Assembly (NCBI GenBank): GCA_037447605.1
Contig: CM074804.1
Location: 7,315,027 to 7,379,026 of the forward strand
Source of the DNA: Zygnema circumcarinatum
Lineage: Eukaryota; Streptophyta; Zygnematophyceae; Zygnematales; Zygnemataceae
DNA length: 64,000 nt
Direction of reading: 5' to 3'
In this document: piece by piece, positions 11,840 through 23,600 of the stretch
Layout of the letters: every line of letters begins with the position of its first letter
How positions within the stretch are numbered: the stretch's first letter is position 1
Position numbers and translations under genes: made by a program
Notes under the pieces: generated by a model
The model's input: the letters and a program-made list of their open reading frames with translations, nothing else
Databases searched by the model: none
What the model was told of the DNA's origin: nothing

Positions 11840-13924
11840 TTAGGAAGGACGTGAGCTGCACTTGTTTTTGCCGACCCATTCCAGAACCAAGGCGATCCTT
11901 TCTTTGCTTGAAAATATGCTGCACATTGTAACAAAAAAAAAAAAATGGAGACATTGAGAAATCAACCCCACTGCTCTTCCAACAACCCCGCACGTCTGCT
12001 TCACTGCGTCAATGGCTGTTCAGTCCATCCCACTTCAGAACTGGACCACTGCATTCATTCAAATTACTGCACGTAAGCCGTCACTCAAAGCCCCACGAGC
12101 ATGTAAACTGGAAAATGCTCAGTAGAGCTCATGGTTGAAGTCCCACATATTATTACCCTGCAAGTGGTCCCAGTGCGCCTAAACAAAAGCATTAGGGTTC
12201 TCACTCAAGTGCAGTACGATAGGTCCTCATGGTCTTGCCCTCCTTGTAGCTTCGTTCTTTTGTCGCTGCCTCACTCTCGCAAATGCTTTCCTCCCGCAGT
12301 TTCCCAGACATGCTAGCACCCTCTTGCATGTAAGCGTCCGTTACAGTTGCTGCAAGTTCCTCCTGTCTCCAATCAAGCACACAATACTTAAGCCACTTGC
12401 TGCCATACTTCCAGTCCTTGTCACAGTGACTGGAAAGTTATCCTTAGTAGGCCTGAGCATTTATCTATCTACAAGTAGATAAGTAGAGCTTCAAAGTAAT
12501 CAATACCGATCTGAATCTGATTTCTCACAACAAAACGTCGGGTAGACCTTCCAAAGGAACAGACAGGCAGGAACCACTCACAGGAGGTAGAGAAGCATCG
12601 AGCCAATGGTAGAGACGTTCGCTTCTAAACCAAACCATTTGTCGTTTAGCATAATTTCTGGCCACCCAGAACGCCGGCAGGTAGAATTCGGAAAAAGTCC
12701 TTCATCTTCATCAGCTAAAGAACTGCATGATGACTAAGAGTCTGTCCCTTTGTAGCTTCATTTTCCTAGAAAGTATAGACAGGCAAAAGTGCCTCATCCA
12801 ATCCTATCTCTTCTCTTATGTGACTTTGCTTGCAACGGGCCGTTACATGAAGGGTTTGTGAGATTCTGCAAGCCACATAGAACACAACCAATCACTGCTT
12901 TGTGATTCAGACGTAATCGATTTGCTCATAGGGGACGAAAAAGGGTCGATAAATCTTGTACGCCTATGAGTATAGCTTTCCATGTAAGGGCCAGCAAATA
13001 AAGCAATGCAGAGACGGACTTACCGCGATGCTTGTTGGAAGCTGCTCAAAAACTGGAGAAAGGGACCCTCTGTGAGAGCGCTGCTCTCCTTCCAACACTC
13101 TTGAAGATACTCCATGGCCTGCACATGCGAGCCTCAAATTGTCCCAATTTCAAATGAACCTAGTTCAATTCGCTCAAGTGCAATCAACTCCTTTCAAATG
13201 GAGGCTTGAAATAAGGAGCCGAGGATTGAAAAAGTGGAACCTAGCGAGTTTCGGACATTCAATTCTACTGTCAGGTGAGAGCTTGTGGGGAATGAAAAAC
13301 GTTCAAAGAGGGCCGTAAAGATGCGTAGGATGAATGTCCACCTGGCGATATCCTATTGCTCGAGATGCAGGACTGGAGTTCGGGAACACGCCTTGGTCCA
13401 GCAAGGCAGCAGCCTCTCCCAGAATGCCATCTGGCAACACAACATCCCAACAAACCTAAAGAGTGCTTCTTTACGTTCTTTCTTCCCTCAGCACTCTTCC
13501 TCTATTTCTGCAGTGCCGAGCACCGTCAGCAAGGGCAGAAGGAATCAACTGTTCGCCCTCCTCGTTCCCAACTTAAGCTTGACCATTAGGGTTGTGGGCG
13601 GATTGGTTGAGATCAAACACACCTGCCACCATTTCTTCACATCGTCTGTCGATCCGGCGGTAGAGATCCAACCGCGGCGGGCACAGAAAATAGCATTGGA
13701 AGTCAAAGTCCAGATCAGAAGGTAGTTGGGGTGATCCACCTTCTTCACTGCTTACAGTTTCAGTTGATAAGGAGTCCCCACCAGCAGGCCCACCATGGCC
13801 GGAAATGGGCTTGGCGAGAGCTATCGCTGAAGGAACCGCAAACTCAGAACGAGGGCGACCTGAAGCCTGCCACAGCCACAGTGAGTTTTGTAAGGAAGGC
13901 TGAAAGTTTAACTAAACAGTCCCC

Positions 13925-13999
<75 letters not shown>

Positions 14000-16638
14000 T
14001 GTCCCTTTGTTCTGAATAGACAGAACAGGTAGCAAGCAGGGCATAGGCCCCCATGCACCTGCCTGGATGATCTCCAAGGCTCGCTTCAATCTGTACCAAT
14101 CGTTGCGTGCCAGCTGTCGCACTGTGACGTGATCTCCCGCGGCCGACAGCAAAGAGAGAGCGGCGGCCCACGGGTCCTCGGCCCCTTCAATGGCGACCTC
14201 CACCTCCCTCTCCACCGCCGCTGCAATGGCAGCCGTAGCTCGGGGAGTTTCAGGCTTTCCGTATAAGAACCTGATGCAGAACAGCCATTGCAGTTCACGG
14301 TTCCAATCAACTTTTCGAAGATAGATACCCCTCCTACCAAAGCAGAACACTTGCTAGAATTCGCAACACAGATGGAACTCTTGAGCTATTGTTCCAGGAC
14401 AAGAATCGCGTATGAAAAAGTCAGCTGGTATGCTGCAGCATGTGCAAATGCAGTGACAGCAGAAATGCAGCTCGAAACTGTAAGGTCTTGCACTGCCAAA
14501 AATAGAGTAAGCAATTTTAGATGTCCAGGAAAAGAATGGGGCGGGCAGTGCACCAGCGCAGGTAGAGGCCTGTTCCGCCGACCACAATTGGGACGCCCCC
14601 TCTGCTCAATACTTCGCTTGTCGCTTGCCGAGCATGCACATAGAAATCTCCGGCCGTATATTCTGACCCCTCCTCCCTTCCCACTATCTCAAAAAAAAAC
14701 TTAAAAATGGCGTTCCCCCCAGCTGCATTCTTAAGCTATCGCTCTAGATCTTTCGCACCAACCATTTAATAAGAAACAAATTGATGCTATAAATTGATGC
14801 TTACAGTGGAGGAGGCATTGATCTTAAAGTACCTTCAGTTGGCTCAATGATGTCGAGAAGGTGATGGTGTATACCCTGGCCCGCCCAAACTCTACCTCCA
14901 ACCTCAGCCTCGATTCCACTTAATCTTTCACTTGGACACAAAGAATGTCGATGCGAATCTCAGCCTTCAGCCCAACGCCAATTTTAATGATCAACTTCTC
15001 CTTTCCATCTCTATCTCTTGTTCTGAAAGTGACACCGCACATATCAAGAGAGTGAAAGCAACAACGGAAGCATCTCCACGATGTTGCAAAGGGGAGGCCA
15101 GCATATGTACAGTACCTGGCGTTCGTGGACAGGGGTCTTAGCACTGCCAATATCCAATCCCTTGTATACCTGCATGAACCAATTAATCTCCCTTAGTCGG
15201 CATGCAATGAAGATGTGTCACAGATGCTACAACGCTTGGAAAAATGTAAAAGCTCCGAGCTCAGAGATGTCCTTCGCAAGTCCATGAGCAGATGGTACTG
15301 AAAGTGAAATAAATCAACAAACAAGTGTTAATCATCAACCTAGACGAGAAGGGCAGATCAACCCCAAGTGTATATACTCTTAGCATGATGAATTCAGTAA
15401 AGGAAGTCAGCCAGAATTCAGCATATAACCGGATTTTTTGGGATTTTCTATATGCTTATGGAACTGATTATTGACAGTTGGCAACTTGATCCAGACAGAA
15501 ATGCAGTTGTTTACTTAACTCATTCAAAAAATAAGTTTTAACGAAGCTTAACTGTGAACCGTATGTGATGCTGTCTGCTGTCTTGCTGTTCTCTTCATTG
15601 TAATTACAGTTGATGAAAAGGTTGAAGTTTTTCATCGTTTAATGATGGTCAAGGTAAGGAAGAAGAATTGACATATCATACATATTCATTGCACTCAGCT
15701 GAAAAACCGACTAGGAGCATTAAGTCCCATAACAGTATGCTTCCCCGTAATCTGCTCATGTGACGTTGAATCTTGTCTCCAAAGTAAGACATACAAACTT
15801 GCCAAAAAGTCCACTAAACCAATTTCGAGAACCGGAGAAGCGTTGCAATCGACAACTTCTCTAACGAGCTCAAGTCGGAAGCATTTCTTCCCTCAGATAA
15901 CTGTTGAAGCACTATCGCCTAAAAATGGGACACAATACACCGCCTTGACTACTTCTGTGGTCTTATGCGATATTGCTTATTTTTTTGTATGTGCGTATGA
16001 GGTTGATGCCATGTTTATCGATGTGGCCCACTGCGGAACAAACTCTTAATTCCATTTCTTTTGAAAAAATATCAGTAATCAATCGACTGATTTAATTGCC
16101 GGAACATGCTACCATCGCGAGCATATTCACCACATGGAATTTTAATGAACATTCCTGACAATACCTGGACTGAGTCAGCACTGATAATCTCTCCACCCAG
16201 CTTTTTCGCGAGCATTAAAGCCAGTCTTGTTTTCCCTGATGCTGTTGGTCCAGAAATCACAATGACTTTTGCCTTGCTTCCACTCTCTCTCTTCGTTTCA
16301 TGCTTACTATCCACTTCCATTTTCATTGCCTGCACTCCACTATCTTCTAAGTAGCTCAAGTCAGCCTGCGAGACCACCACACCCCTTCTAGCAGTTCCTT
16401 TTCTCAATTGCTTAAACTGTTTCTCATACTTTCGGCTGCAAGACCATAAGCTCTGGTTCCAAATAGACTGTACACCATTAATGGGACCAATCCTGCTTCC
16501 CAGAGTGAGGGAAGCCAGCTGACAGTAAGGGTTGCAGGAAAGGCAGAAGCGCAGCTGCAAGAAGCTCCTCTGATTAAGCATGGGGACTGCGCAAGCAGAG
16601 AAAGGCGCCACGTAGCTGCATAACAGCTTCAGAAGCAC
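11840..16638 (-). CDS. IPT9: tRNA dimethylallyltransferase 9 (MiaA-type isopentenyltransferase)
   Basis: Transfers a dimethylallyl group from DMAPP to adenosine 37 of tRNAs reading UNN codons; in plants this also supplies cis-zeatin type cytokinins. Eleven exons fit in phase: 16165-16638, 15116-15169, 14833-14875, 14554-14662, 14059-14270, 13623-13859, 13342-13430, 13024-13118, 12582-12657, 12205-12362 and 11840-11918, giving 541 residues. The P-loop GPTASGKT is at 130-137 and [16 protein letters not shown] follows. Later come [35 protein letters not shown], a [16 protein letters not shown] block, [14 protein letters not shown] and RQMVWFR. The C terminus keeps the YRT and LEW motifs of plant IPT9. 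The first 120 residues are an extension, possibly a targeting peptide. The gene is divergent from the TPR gene, with only 101 bp between start codons. Confidence 0.95.
13922..13995. repeat. (CT)n microsatellite inside an IPT9 intron
   Basis: About 74 bp of CT dinucleotides with one break (CCCT near 13950). It lies inside the 199-bp intron between the IPT9 exons 14059-14270 and 13623-13859 and makes up over a third of that intron. Confidence 0.95.
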
Positions 16639-16739
16639 GAGACCTAAATGCCTTTTTACATTCTAAAAGCTCTTGAAGCTCGGTCAGCTGCAAAGGGACG
16701 GAGGAGCGCCCGCGTGGAAAAGGAGAAGAGCTGCAGACC
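16639..16739. promoter_or_regulatory. Very short bidirectional promoter between IPT9 and the TPR gene
   Basis: Only 101 bp separate the ATG of IPT9 (16638, leftward) from the ATG of the plastid TPR protein (16740, rightward). No TATA box is visible. The two 5' leaders and both core promoters must overlap each other or extend into the opposite gene, unless one gene starts at a later in-frame ATG. Confidence 0.6.
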
Positions 16740-19700
16740 ATGGCTGCAATAGGAGGAGCCCTGTGCTCTGCTGTATGGCAGTCTCCGACAACCCTTCCCA
16801 TGACGGCTGCGTCTGCACCTTCTCATGGCTTGTCGCTGAGCTGCTCTCCTGTAGGAGTTAGAGCACCTAAAAGCCATGGCTACATTGTGGTTTCTGCGAA
16901 TGTGGGCGAGTCAGACCAGGCTCAGGATGCCCCTTCAAAGTGCCTTGAGGAATCTCACACAAGAAATAGAGCATTTGGAACAAGGGCTGCTGCAGCTCTG
17001 CCTCTTCTACCTGCTGAGTGGAAGGTTTCCAATTCAGCAGGAGCAAACTGCGAATGCAACCAAGATACACAATTCAGGGTGGCAAGGAGATCATCGTTGT
17101 TATTCATGTCCAGCTTAGGGTTACAATTGGGTTTAGGCTTAGAGTTCGATGCAGGGTCAGTCGACCGGAGCACACCTATCTGGCAAGCCTTGGCTAGTGC
17201 TTTGGAACCCCCAAGCATAGACTTTAACAAGCAGCCTTCTGGAGTGTTTGATCCCACAGATAAAAATTTGAGAGAGGCTGCTGTTATCTTCCAGCAAGCA
17301 TTGGATTCGCCAACAGTGGGTATTCTTTTCGTTTCCTTTCAGCATATTATGTGAGCAATGGATATGACAAATCGCATTTCGCAGTCATCAGCCTTCATTA
17401 TTTGGGTACTTTGAGCACAGATACTACTTTTGTTTCATTCAGTCCGATGGTCTTTGATTGTTTCAAAACTTGCAGCTTTTCTGCTGAATTCGGTAAAATT
17501 GTTGATCGAAATGTATATCATAATCAGCTCGGTTATGTTAGCCTAGGGCGGCACCCGAATTCCCATGATCAGCTCTTTGATACGTCCTGCAAGATGTCTC
17601 ATCCATGGACAGGTGGAGGAAGAGGAACGGCTTTGGACTGAAGTCATTGAGAGGTACCAGAATCTAGATGCAGAGTGGGTCAATGATATTGTTTCACGAG
17701 CATGGGGAAATCGTGGAAACGCACGATCTCGCCAGGTATATACTGTTTTCACTTACTTTGGAGGCCGCATTCTTGAGGGACTTTGCTTGTTCCTTGTCAA
17801 GTTAGCCGCAGTTACATTTATACATGTCGTTTTATGTACTCGTTACATTGAACATTACTTATCTGAGCGCTCTCTCCGAACTTCCTTTGTGTGACCATTT
17901 GCATGGAGACATGCGTTTTGTGAATGCAGGGCCGCTTGGAGGAAGCCCTTGCTGACTACAGTCGATCCATTGAGCTGGCACCGTAGGAAGCACATAACCT
18001 TCTTGATGTGTTCATGGATGGGTGAAGTCAGGGCGTTTGTGTTTTCATTCCAGTTGTATCTCGTGCATCTCAGGTCCGGGTTGTTGTCGGAAAGAATATC
18101 TTACGACGCTTAGTGTTTTTTTCGGGGCTTCCTCTTTGGAGATGCTACTTTCTTTGAAGCTATTTAGTGCCAGAATATGCCATGATATGCAGTTCGATGG
18201 AGAGAGCACTGCCCTTGGATAAGTGGGGGATGTGTTTAGTGTTTGTGCTTGTGAGTATGCCAAACAACCAGATGGGTAATATAGTCTTTCCTCTCATAAC
18301 CTTTCACATTGGACAGTAGAAACAATGAGGTCGTTGTTACTTGCATTCCTATCAAGATCTATAAACGCTGCATAGTGGTTGCGAGACATATTTTGGGGCT
18401 TGTCCAGAAAGACATATGGGCTGGGCAGGGACAACAGCCTCTGGGCTGTCCGCGCGGGTGCAGGTATGCGGTGGACCCCGTCCTGAACCGCGGAGTGGCC
18501 CTTGAAAACTTGGGACGCTTTGAGGAAGCTGCTCAGGACTACTTGGCTGTATTGGAGGCCGTCCCTGCAGACCCTGCAGCATGGAACAATCTCGGGAACG
18601 TGAGGGTAGGTCTATTCACTGCTGCCTCCTTCAACTCAAGCGAACTTTTGCCCTTCAGCGATGCATGGTCTCATCTCGTCCTTTTCTTTGTTGGGAAGCA
18701 TTGAATTTGGCCTCTGCTAGCGTCCAGGTCCAGCAGCTTCCCTCCTTAGGCGTGATTAAGCTCATGTGTCACCATGCAGGCAGCCATTGGACAGTGGGAT
18801 GAAGCACTTCTCGATTACCGACGAGCAGTGCAGCTTGCGCCTGAATTCTCCTTTGCAGCAGCGAACTACGCCCTGGTTGAGCCTCGTCTCCTTCAGCCAC
18901 TTTCGGATACTGTTGGCCTCTGCTTTCACGTTACTGGGGCTGTTCGCTGATTGTCTATTCCTTTATCTCGTCGTCTTGAGTACTGCAGGGTGGCATTCAG
19001 ACCTCGTCCCCTGCTCTAATTTAAGATTTGTTCGTTTTTTGGTTGCTGGGATTATTCTCACGCAGGCTTTGTATCAAGTGGGCCGAAGCAATGAAGCCAT
19101 CAAGCAGTTCCGCACCCTGTTGAGAAGATACCCTGAGGCATGATAACTTTCTGACCCATAGCCACTTTGCATTTTTTTGCAGTATCTGCAGCATGTTGAC
19201 ATTGTAATTTGGTACAGAAAAAAATAAGATAGTTCGATCCACTGTGCTGATCCACTGGCCATGAACACTGGCGCTGAACCGCAGTTTCCAGACATGCGAG
19301 CAGCATTAGCTGTATCTCTGTATAAGGAGGGCCTCACAGGAGATGCGGAGACGAACTGGACTCGCTTGGAGGTGAGTTGAGGAGGGCTGAGATTTCTTTT
19401 TGCAGGAGAGTTAGTCAACAGATGAAAGGAGGCTTTAAAGTGCATGATCCAGTGTTTGAGCCTTCAGCTCCGCCCAAGGTCACCGTCTGCAACTGAAAGC
19501 ATCTGCTGGGGTCTGATGACTCCCATTTCCATGTAATGGGAAAGCCAGTGAGCGATGCCATGTAGCATGTGCCCATTGGAAGATTGCGTCTGCTGTGCAG
19601 AGATTTCATGGTCTCCTCTTGCACCTTCTGATGGCATGTCCTCATTGTATTCCTGGGCAGGACTTGAGGTATCGGGACCGCTCGTGGGTCCGCAACACGC

Positions 19701-19771
19701 GGAGATGGCCTCCCCGTCTGGCAGACGAGCTGGAGGCTTTTCTGGACCTGAAGGCCACGACTGCAACCTGA
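16740..19771 (+). CDS. Plastid (probably thylakoid lumen) tetratricopeptide-repeat protein
   Basis: Eight exons fit in phase: 16740-17315, 17613-17735, 17930-17982, 18464-18605, 18780-18875, 19066-19137, 19285-19371 and 19661-19771, giving 419 residues. The N terminus is Ser/Ala-rich like a stroma-targeting peptide. Residues 115-135 have twin arginines before a hydrophobic stretch (ARRSSLLFMSSLGLQLG), as in a Tat lumen signal. Then come tandem TPR units (NRGNARSRQGRLEEALADY, NRGVALENLGRFEEAAQDY, NNLGNVRAAIGQWDEALLDY, ALYQVGRSNEAIKQF) and a conserved tail with RRWPPRLADELEAFLDLK. Plants have a conserved plastid TPR protein with this architecture; its biochemical role is unknown to me. The intron after exon 6 needs a GC donor (GAG/GCATGA). 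Targeting is inferred, not shown. Confidence 0.85.
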
Positions 19772-20672
19772 GCCCCTCAGCGGAGTCGTTTTTCCTCCAC
19801 AGGCGCTATTTTGTGCTTAGGAGCAACAGATATGCAGTCTTTCTTAGTGTTGGCTTTTTATTGGCCAGGCACAGGCAAGCAGGCACGAGCTGACACATGA
19901 ATGGTAGGGTCGTTCCATTCTTACCATGCGGGTTTATCACGGTGATAACGAGAGAACTATGTGTGCCATGCCTTTCAAGGTCATGTGGCCTGCATGGTCA
20001 TGGTCATGGTCATGTCTGCACATCCATAAAGCTTTTACGAGCCATCACAAGCCCCCAAGTGAGGAGATGAGAGGGCAAAACCTACAGCCTCCATTGCATA
20101 TGTTGGCACGAACTTGTACACTGCACAATTTCTCCCATTTCCAGCTTGAAAGTGACAACTGTTGGCGGTGCCCATATTGAAGAGGCATGCCAGCTAATTG
20201 GATGGCCCCCTTTCCCCATGAATATCATACCCACAATGATAAAGACTATAATAACAGCAAGCAATCAGTCACCAGCAAGCTCCCTTCTCCAGTCAACCCC
20301 TACACCTGCAGTGCTTGGAGTGGCACAGTTGCAGGACTGCACTTTCAGATCATTTGAAGGCACAGCCTCCCTTCGGGCCTCCCCACTGTCACCGACGAAA
20401 ATGCTTCTCTCTGAAGAGCAGCAGCTGACCTCGGTTCGCTCCCTCAGAAAACCCTTTTCCTCTTTAAACTGAAAGGGTACCACCACCGGGCCCAGGTAAC
20501 GAGGTTACATCTGATGCTTCCTCCAAGGGTTGATAGGCTGGGTATGTCCCTCCTCGCTTGTCAATAAGCCCGGGTCATCATCCGCTTGCTCGCACTTGCG
20601 AGTGCAAGGCACCGGTGATACATTCGGATCCACCACTCTCCCATAAGCTTGAGCAATGGAAACGTCTCACAG
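19772..20672. other. Convergent 3' region of the TPR and SUMO protease genes
   Basis: Nothing coding can be supported between the two stop codons (19769-19771 and 20673-20675). It should hold both 3' untranslated regions. A (GGTCAT)-like run is visible near 19995-20015. Confidence 0.6.
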
Positions 20673-23600
20673 CTAAAAGTCCCAACTGTAAGGATCATCA
20701 ACCTCCTGTTCAGACGACCCACATGGAACACCCCCATGGCCAGCATATACAACAGGCGAGAGGTTCAAATCCAATAGAGTAGTACCAAGTTGGCTCCTTG
20801 GCTTGTCCCTATGCACTTCCGCACCCAGTGATGCCTCCAGCTCGCACTCTGTATTGGAGGGCACTGTGCTCACATCAGGCACTCCGTTACCAGGTTCAAC
20901 ACTGGAATTGGTGATGAGCTCCGTTTGTTCCTTCTTTCTTGATAAATCAGGATCATCGGCCTTTTGCTCAATACATTTCTTACGAGAGGAAAAAAATGAA
21001 TCAGCCGAGTCCACCACACTCTCCCCGACATGCTCTGCAGTACAATTGACGAGCTCAATTGGTTCCTTACTCATCGAGGAAGGAGGATCATCACCTTCTT
21101 GTTCACAACACGGATCGTTTAGTTGATGGTTGTCAGATAGTAAGGGCGACACCTTCGAGTTCAACACAGTAGCACCAGGTGAACTCTTGTGCACATCCTC
21201 ACTCACCGAAGTCTCACCCATCAATTCAGACTCAGCTTCCCCAGCACCGTGGCCTGCAGTATCCGTTCGATTGCCTAACTTTGCAGATACTTGAGTTGCA
21301 GTCCGAACCTCGATCTCCGAATCACCCCTCTCTCCTGATAAAGCTAACCTATCCGTCTGATCCTCCGGAGAACTATGAAGCAAAGTTGGTTCACGGTCAT
21401 CGGAGTGCAGATCTGACCATAATGCAACAACCTCTGAACCCTTTGCACCCCGGGACTCTATGAAAGAACTGGATGGCCCGGCCTCCAATTGCCGATTGTT
21501 GGCAGGCACATCGGAAACTTCCAGTCTACTTGCTTCCAACATTTGCTCCACAAGCTCTTGAATTCTCCACCGCAAGCCGGAAGCCTCTTGGGGAGGAAAC
21601 CATTTGCGTCCAAACTGATGCATGGAACATGGAGGGGTCATCAATGGAACAGAACGATGCTAGAAGCACAACGAATTCGGAACACGTGGAAAGGCATCGA
21701 TTAACTTTGCGACTCCGAGTTCACCAAACAAATAAATCGAGATGAGGTGAACGAGCTACGGTCATTGAATGGCAATTGGAGGAGTTAGTCTCACCATTGA
21801 TTGTATGTGCCGATCTCCATGCAGATAGGTTTCCGGAACAGTATTTACAAATAACTCCAGGTAGTAGAGCAAATAACAGCCACAGTCAAATTCGTTTTCC
21901 TGCTGTGGCACCTGTGAGCAGTCAACCATGCTCTGCTGCTCACGTACTGACAGATAGATAGATAGAGCAATCCGTATGTTCATGATAATGCAGTGGGGAA
22001 AAAGAACCTGAAAGGGCCAGCTCTAGTAACTAACTCGAAGCCCCCCAAAACATGTGCCTAACTCTGACAAGAAGCAGTTTTTGCTGTTTGATACTCTTGA
22101 TGACATGTTTCTTCTCGCAAGTTTTGTGGAAGGAAGGTAAGCAAATGAATTCCAGCGAAGAAAAGACAACCGAATGAAGTCAAAGGAAAGCAAACACTCC
22201 AAATTGTTTCATTGGGTTTGTTTGTTTCACCGAGCTGACAGCAGTCACAGATTTCTCCCTTGCACCGCCTATCATCAAAACAATAGTTGATCGTGCAGTG
22301 TTGTGAATGGTAAATACAAGCTTAGAATATTTTCTCTGATGTCAATTGTTTTGTCTTTCCTTTGCGGGAGTCACTCTGCTTTGTGTCTCCCATAAAAATG
22401 CACAAGTCCACTACATCATCAAAGGAATAGAATAACAAAAAACAGAGCTATGTTCAATATGAGAGCAGCATCGACTGACCCGCACGCGATGTGCCGGAAC
22501 TCGAGACTCGAACTTTCCATGCTTTGTGCCGTTCAGTTTGGGGTCGGCTGACTTCTGCTCGGCTTCATGAGCCAACTCAGCCGCTAAGTAGCTGCCATGA
22601 ACCAAAAGAGGATGCCCATTACGGCAGCCCACAGTGACTCTGCCATGTTTGACAAAGAACCACAGCTGCACAAATAGTAGATTTGTAGCTCACCATACAA
22701 AATCTACACAGAATTTTTCATATTCTACCATGAGTGTATCTGCAGAACTCTAAGACCCTCCACATTACTTGCATCCTGCAAAGTGCTTCAAGCTCCATGG
22801 TAGCCCTACCAAATAAACAGAAAGCCCATCCAAGTGGCATGTCGTCCATCTGCCATGCAAAAACCCGTCTTCAAACGAAACAGGGCAGTTTAAATGTCCC
22901 ATCCCCACTTGACACAAGCTCTCATTCATTCATTCATTCATTCATTCCCACTCATTAGTGGAAGGGAGGAAGGCTCACCTCCTAAGCACACGGAAGAGCC
23001 TAGTGCTGTTGTGGCCCGTCGCCAGCGAGTCGAGATGAAGCAAAGAAGCAACCCACTTTTTGGGCTCACTCTCCTTCGAACCTTTAGGAGGGAAACAAAT
23101 GATCGCCAGACTCCAATGCAGACTGCGGGCGGTGCAGAGTACCGGTCAGCATCGACATTGCAAAGGAAAAAAGTGGGCCTTTTCCGTGAAGGAGATTTGG
23201 GCTACATATCGCATTACTCGAGAAGTGTGGATATGGGCCAATGAATGGCAAAGGAAGGGAGACAGCTGATGCAAGTCACTTATCAATTTCCATTTTTCCT
23301 TTCTAGGGATTGCAATTACACATATTAGATGAAGTGGAGTTGCTGAACCACCTGTCGTGAATGGGAATGATCATATACGACTTCTGAAAGATGCGTTGAC
23401 CTTGTGTCCACTTCCTCAGTTTTGAGAGAGCGTTCGACTTATCGAAATCTCCACTCCTATTTCGCTGCATCCCCAGTTAATAAAAAATGCCGTTGGAAGG
23501 TACAGCAAAGTGTCTGTCTGAGGCGAACACGAAAAGTGCAAGATCGACAGAATTCAAAGGGGCAGGGAAGAAAATGGCGAGGAGAAGAATATTGCAGGGA

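Noticed and set aside
14050-14062. A GC splice donor (CAG/GCAGGT) in IPT9
   Set aside because: A normal GT donor four bases later (GCAG/GTGCAT) joins in phase to the acceptor at 13860, so no GC donor is needed.
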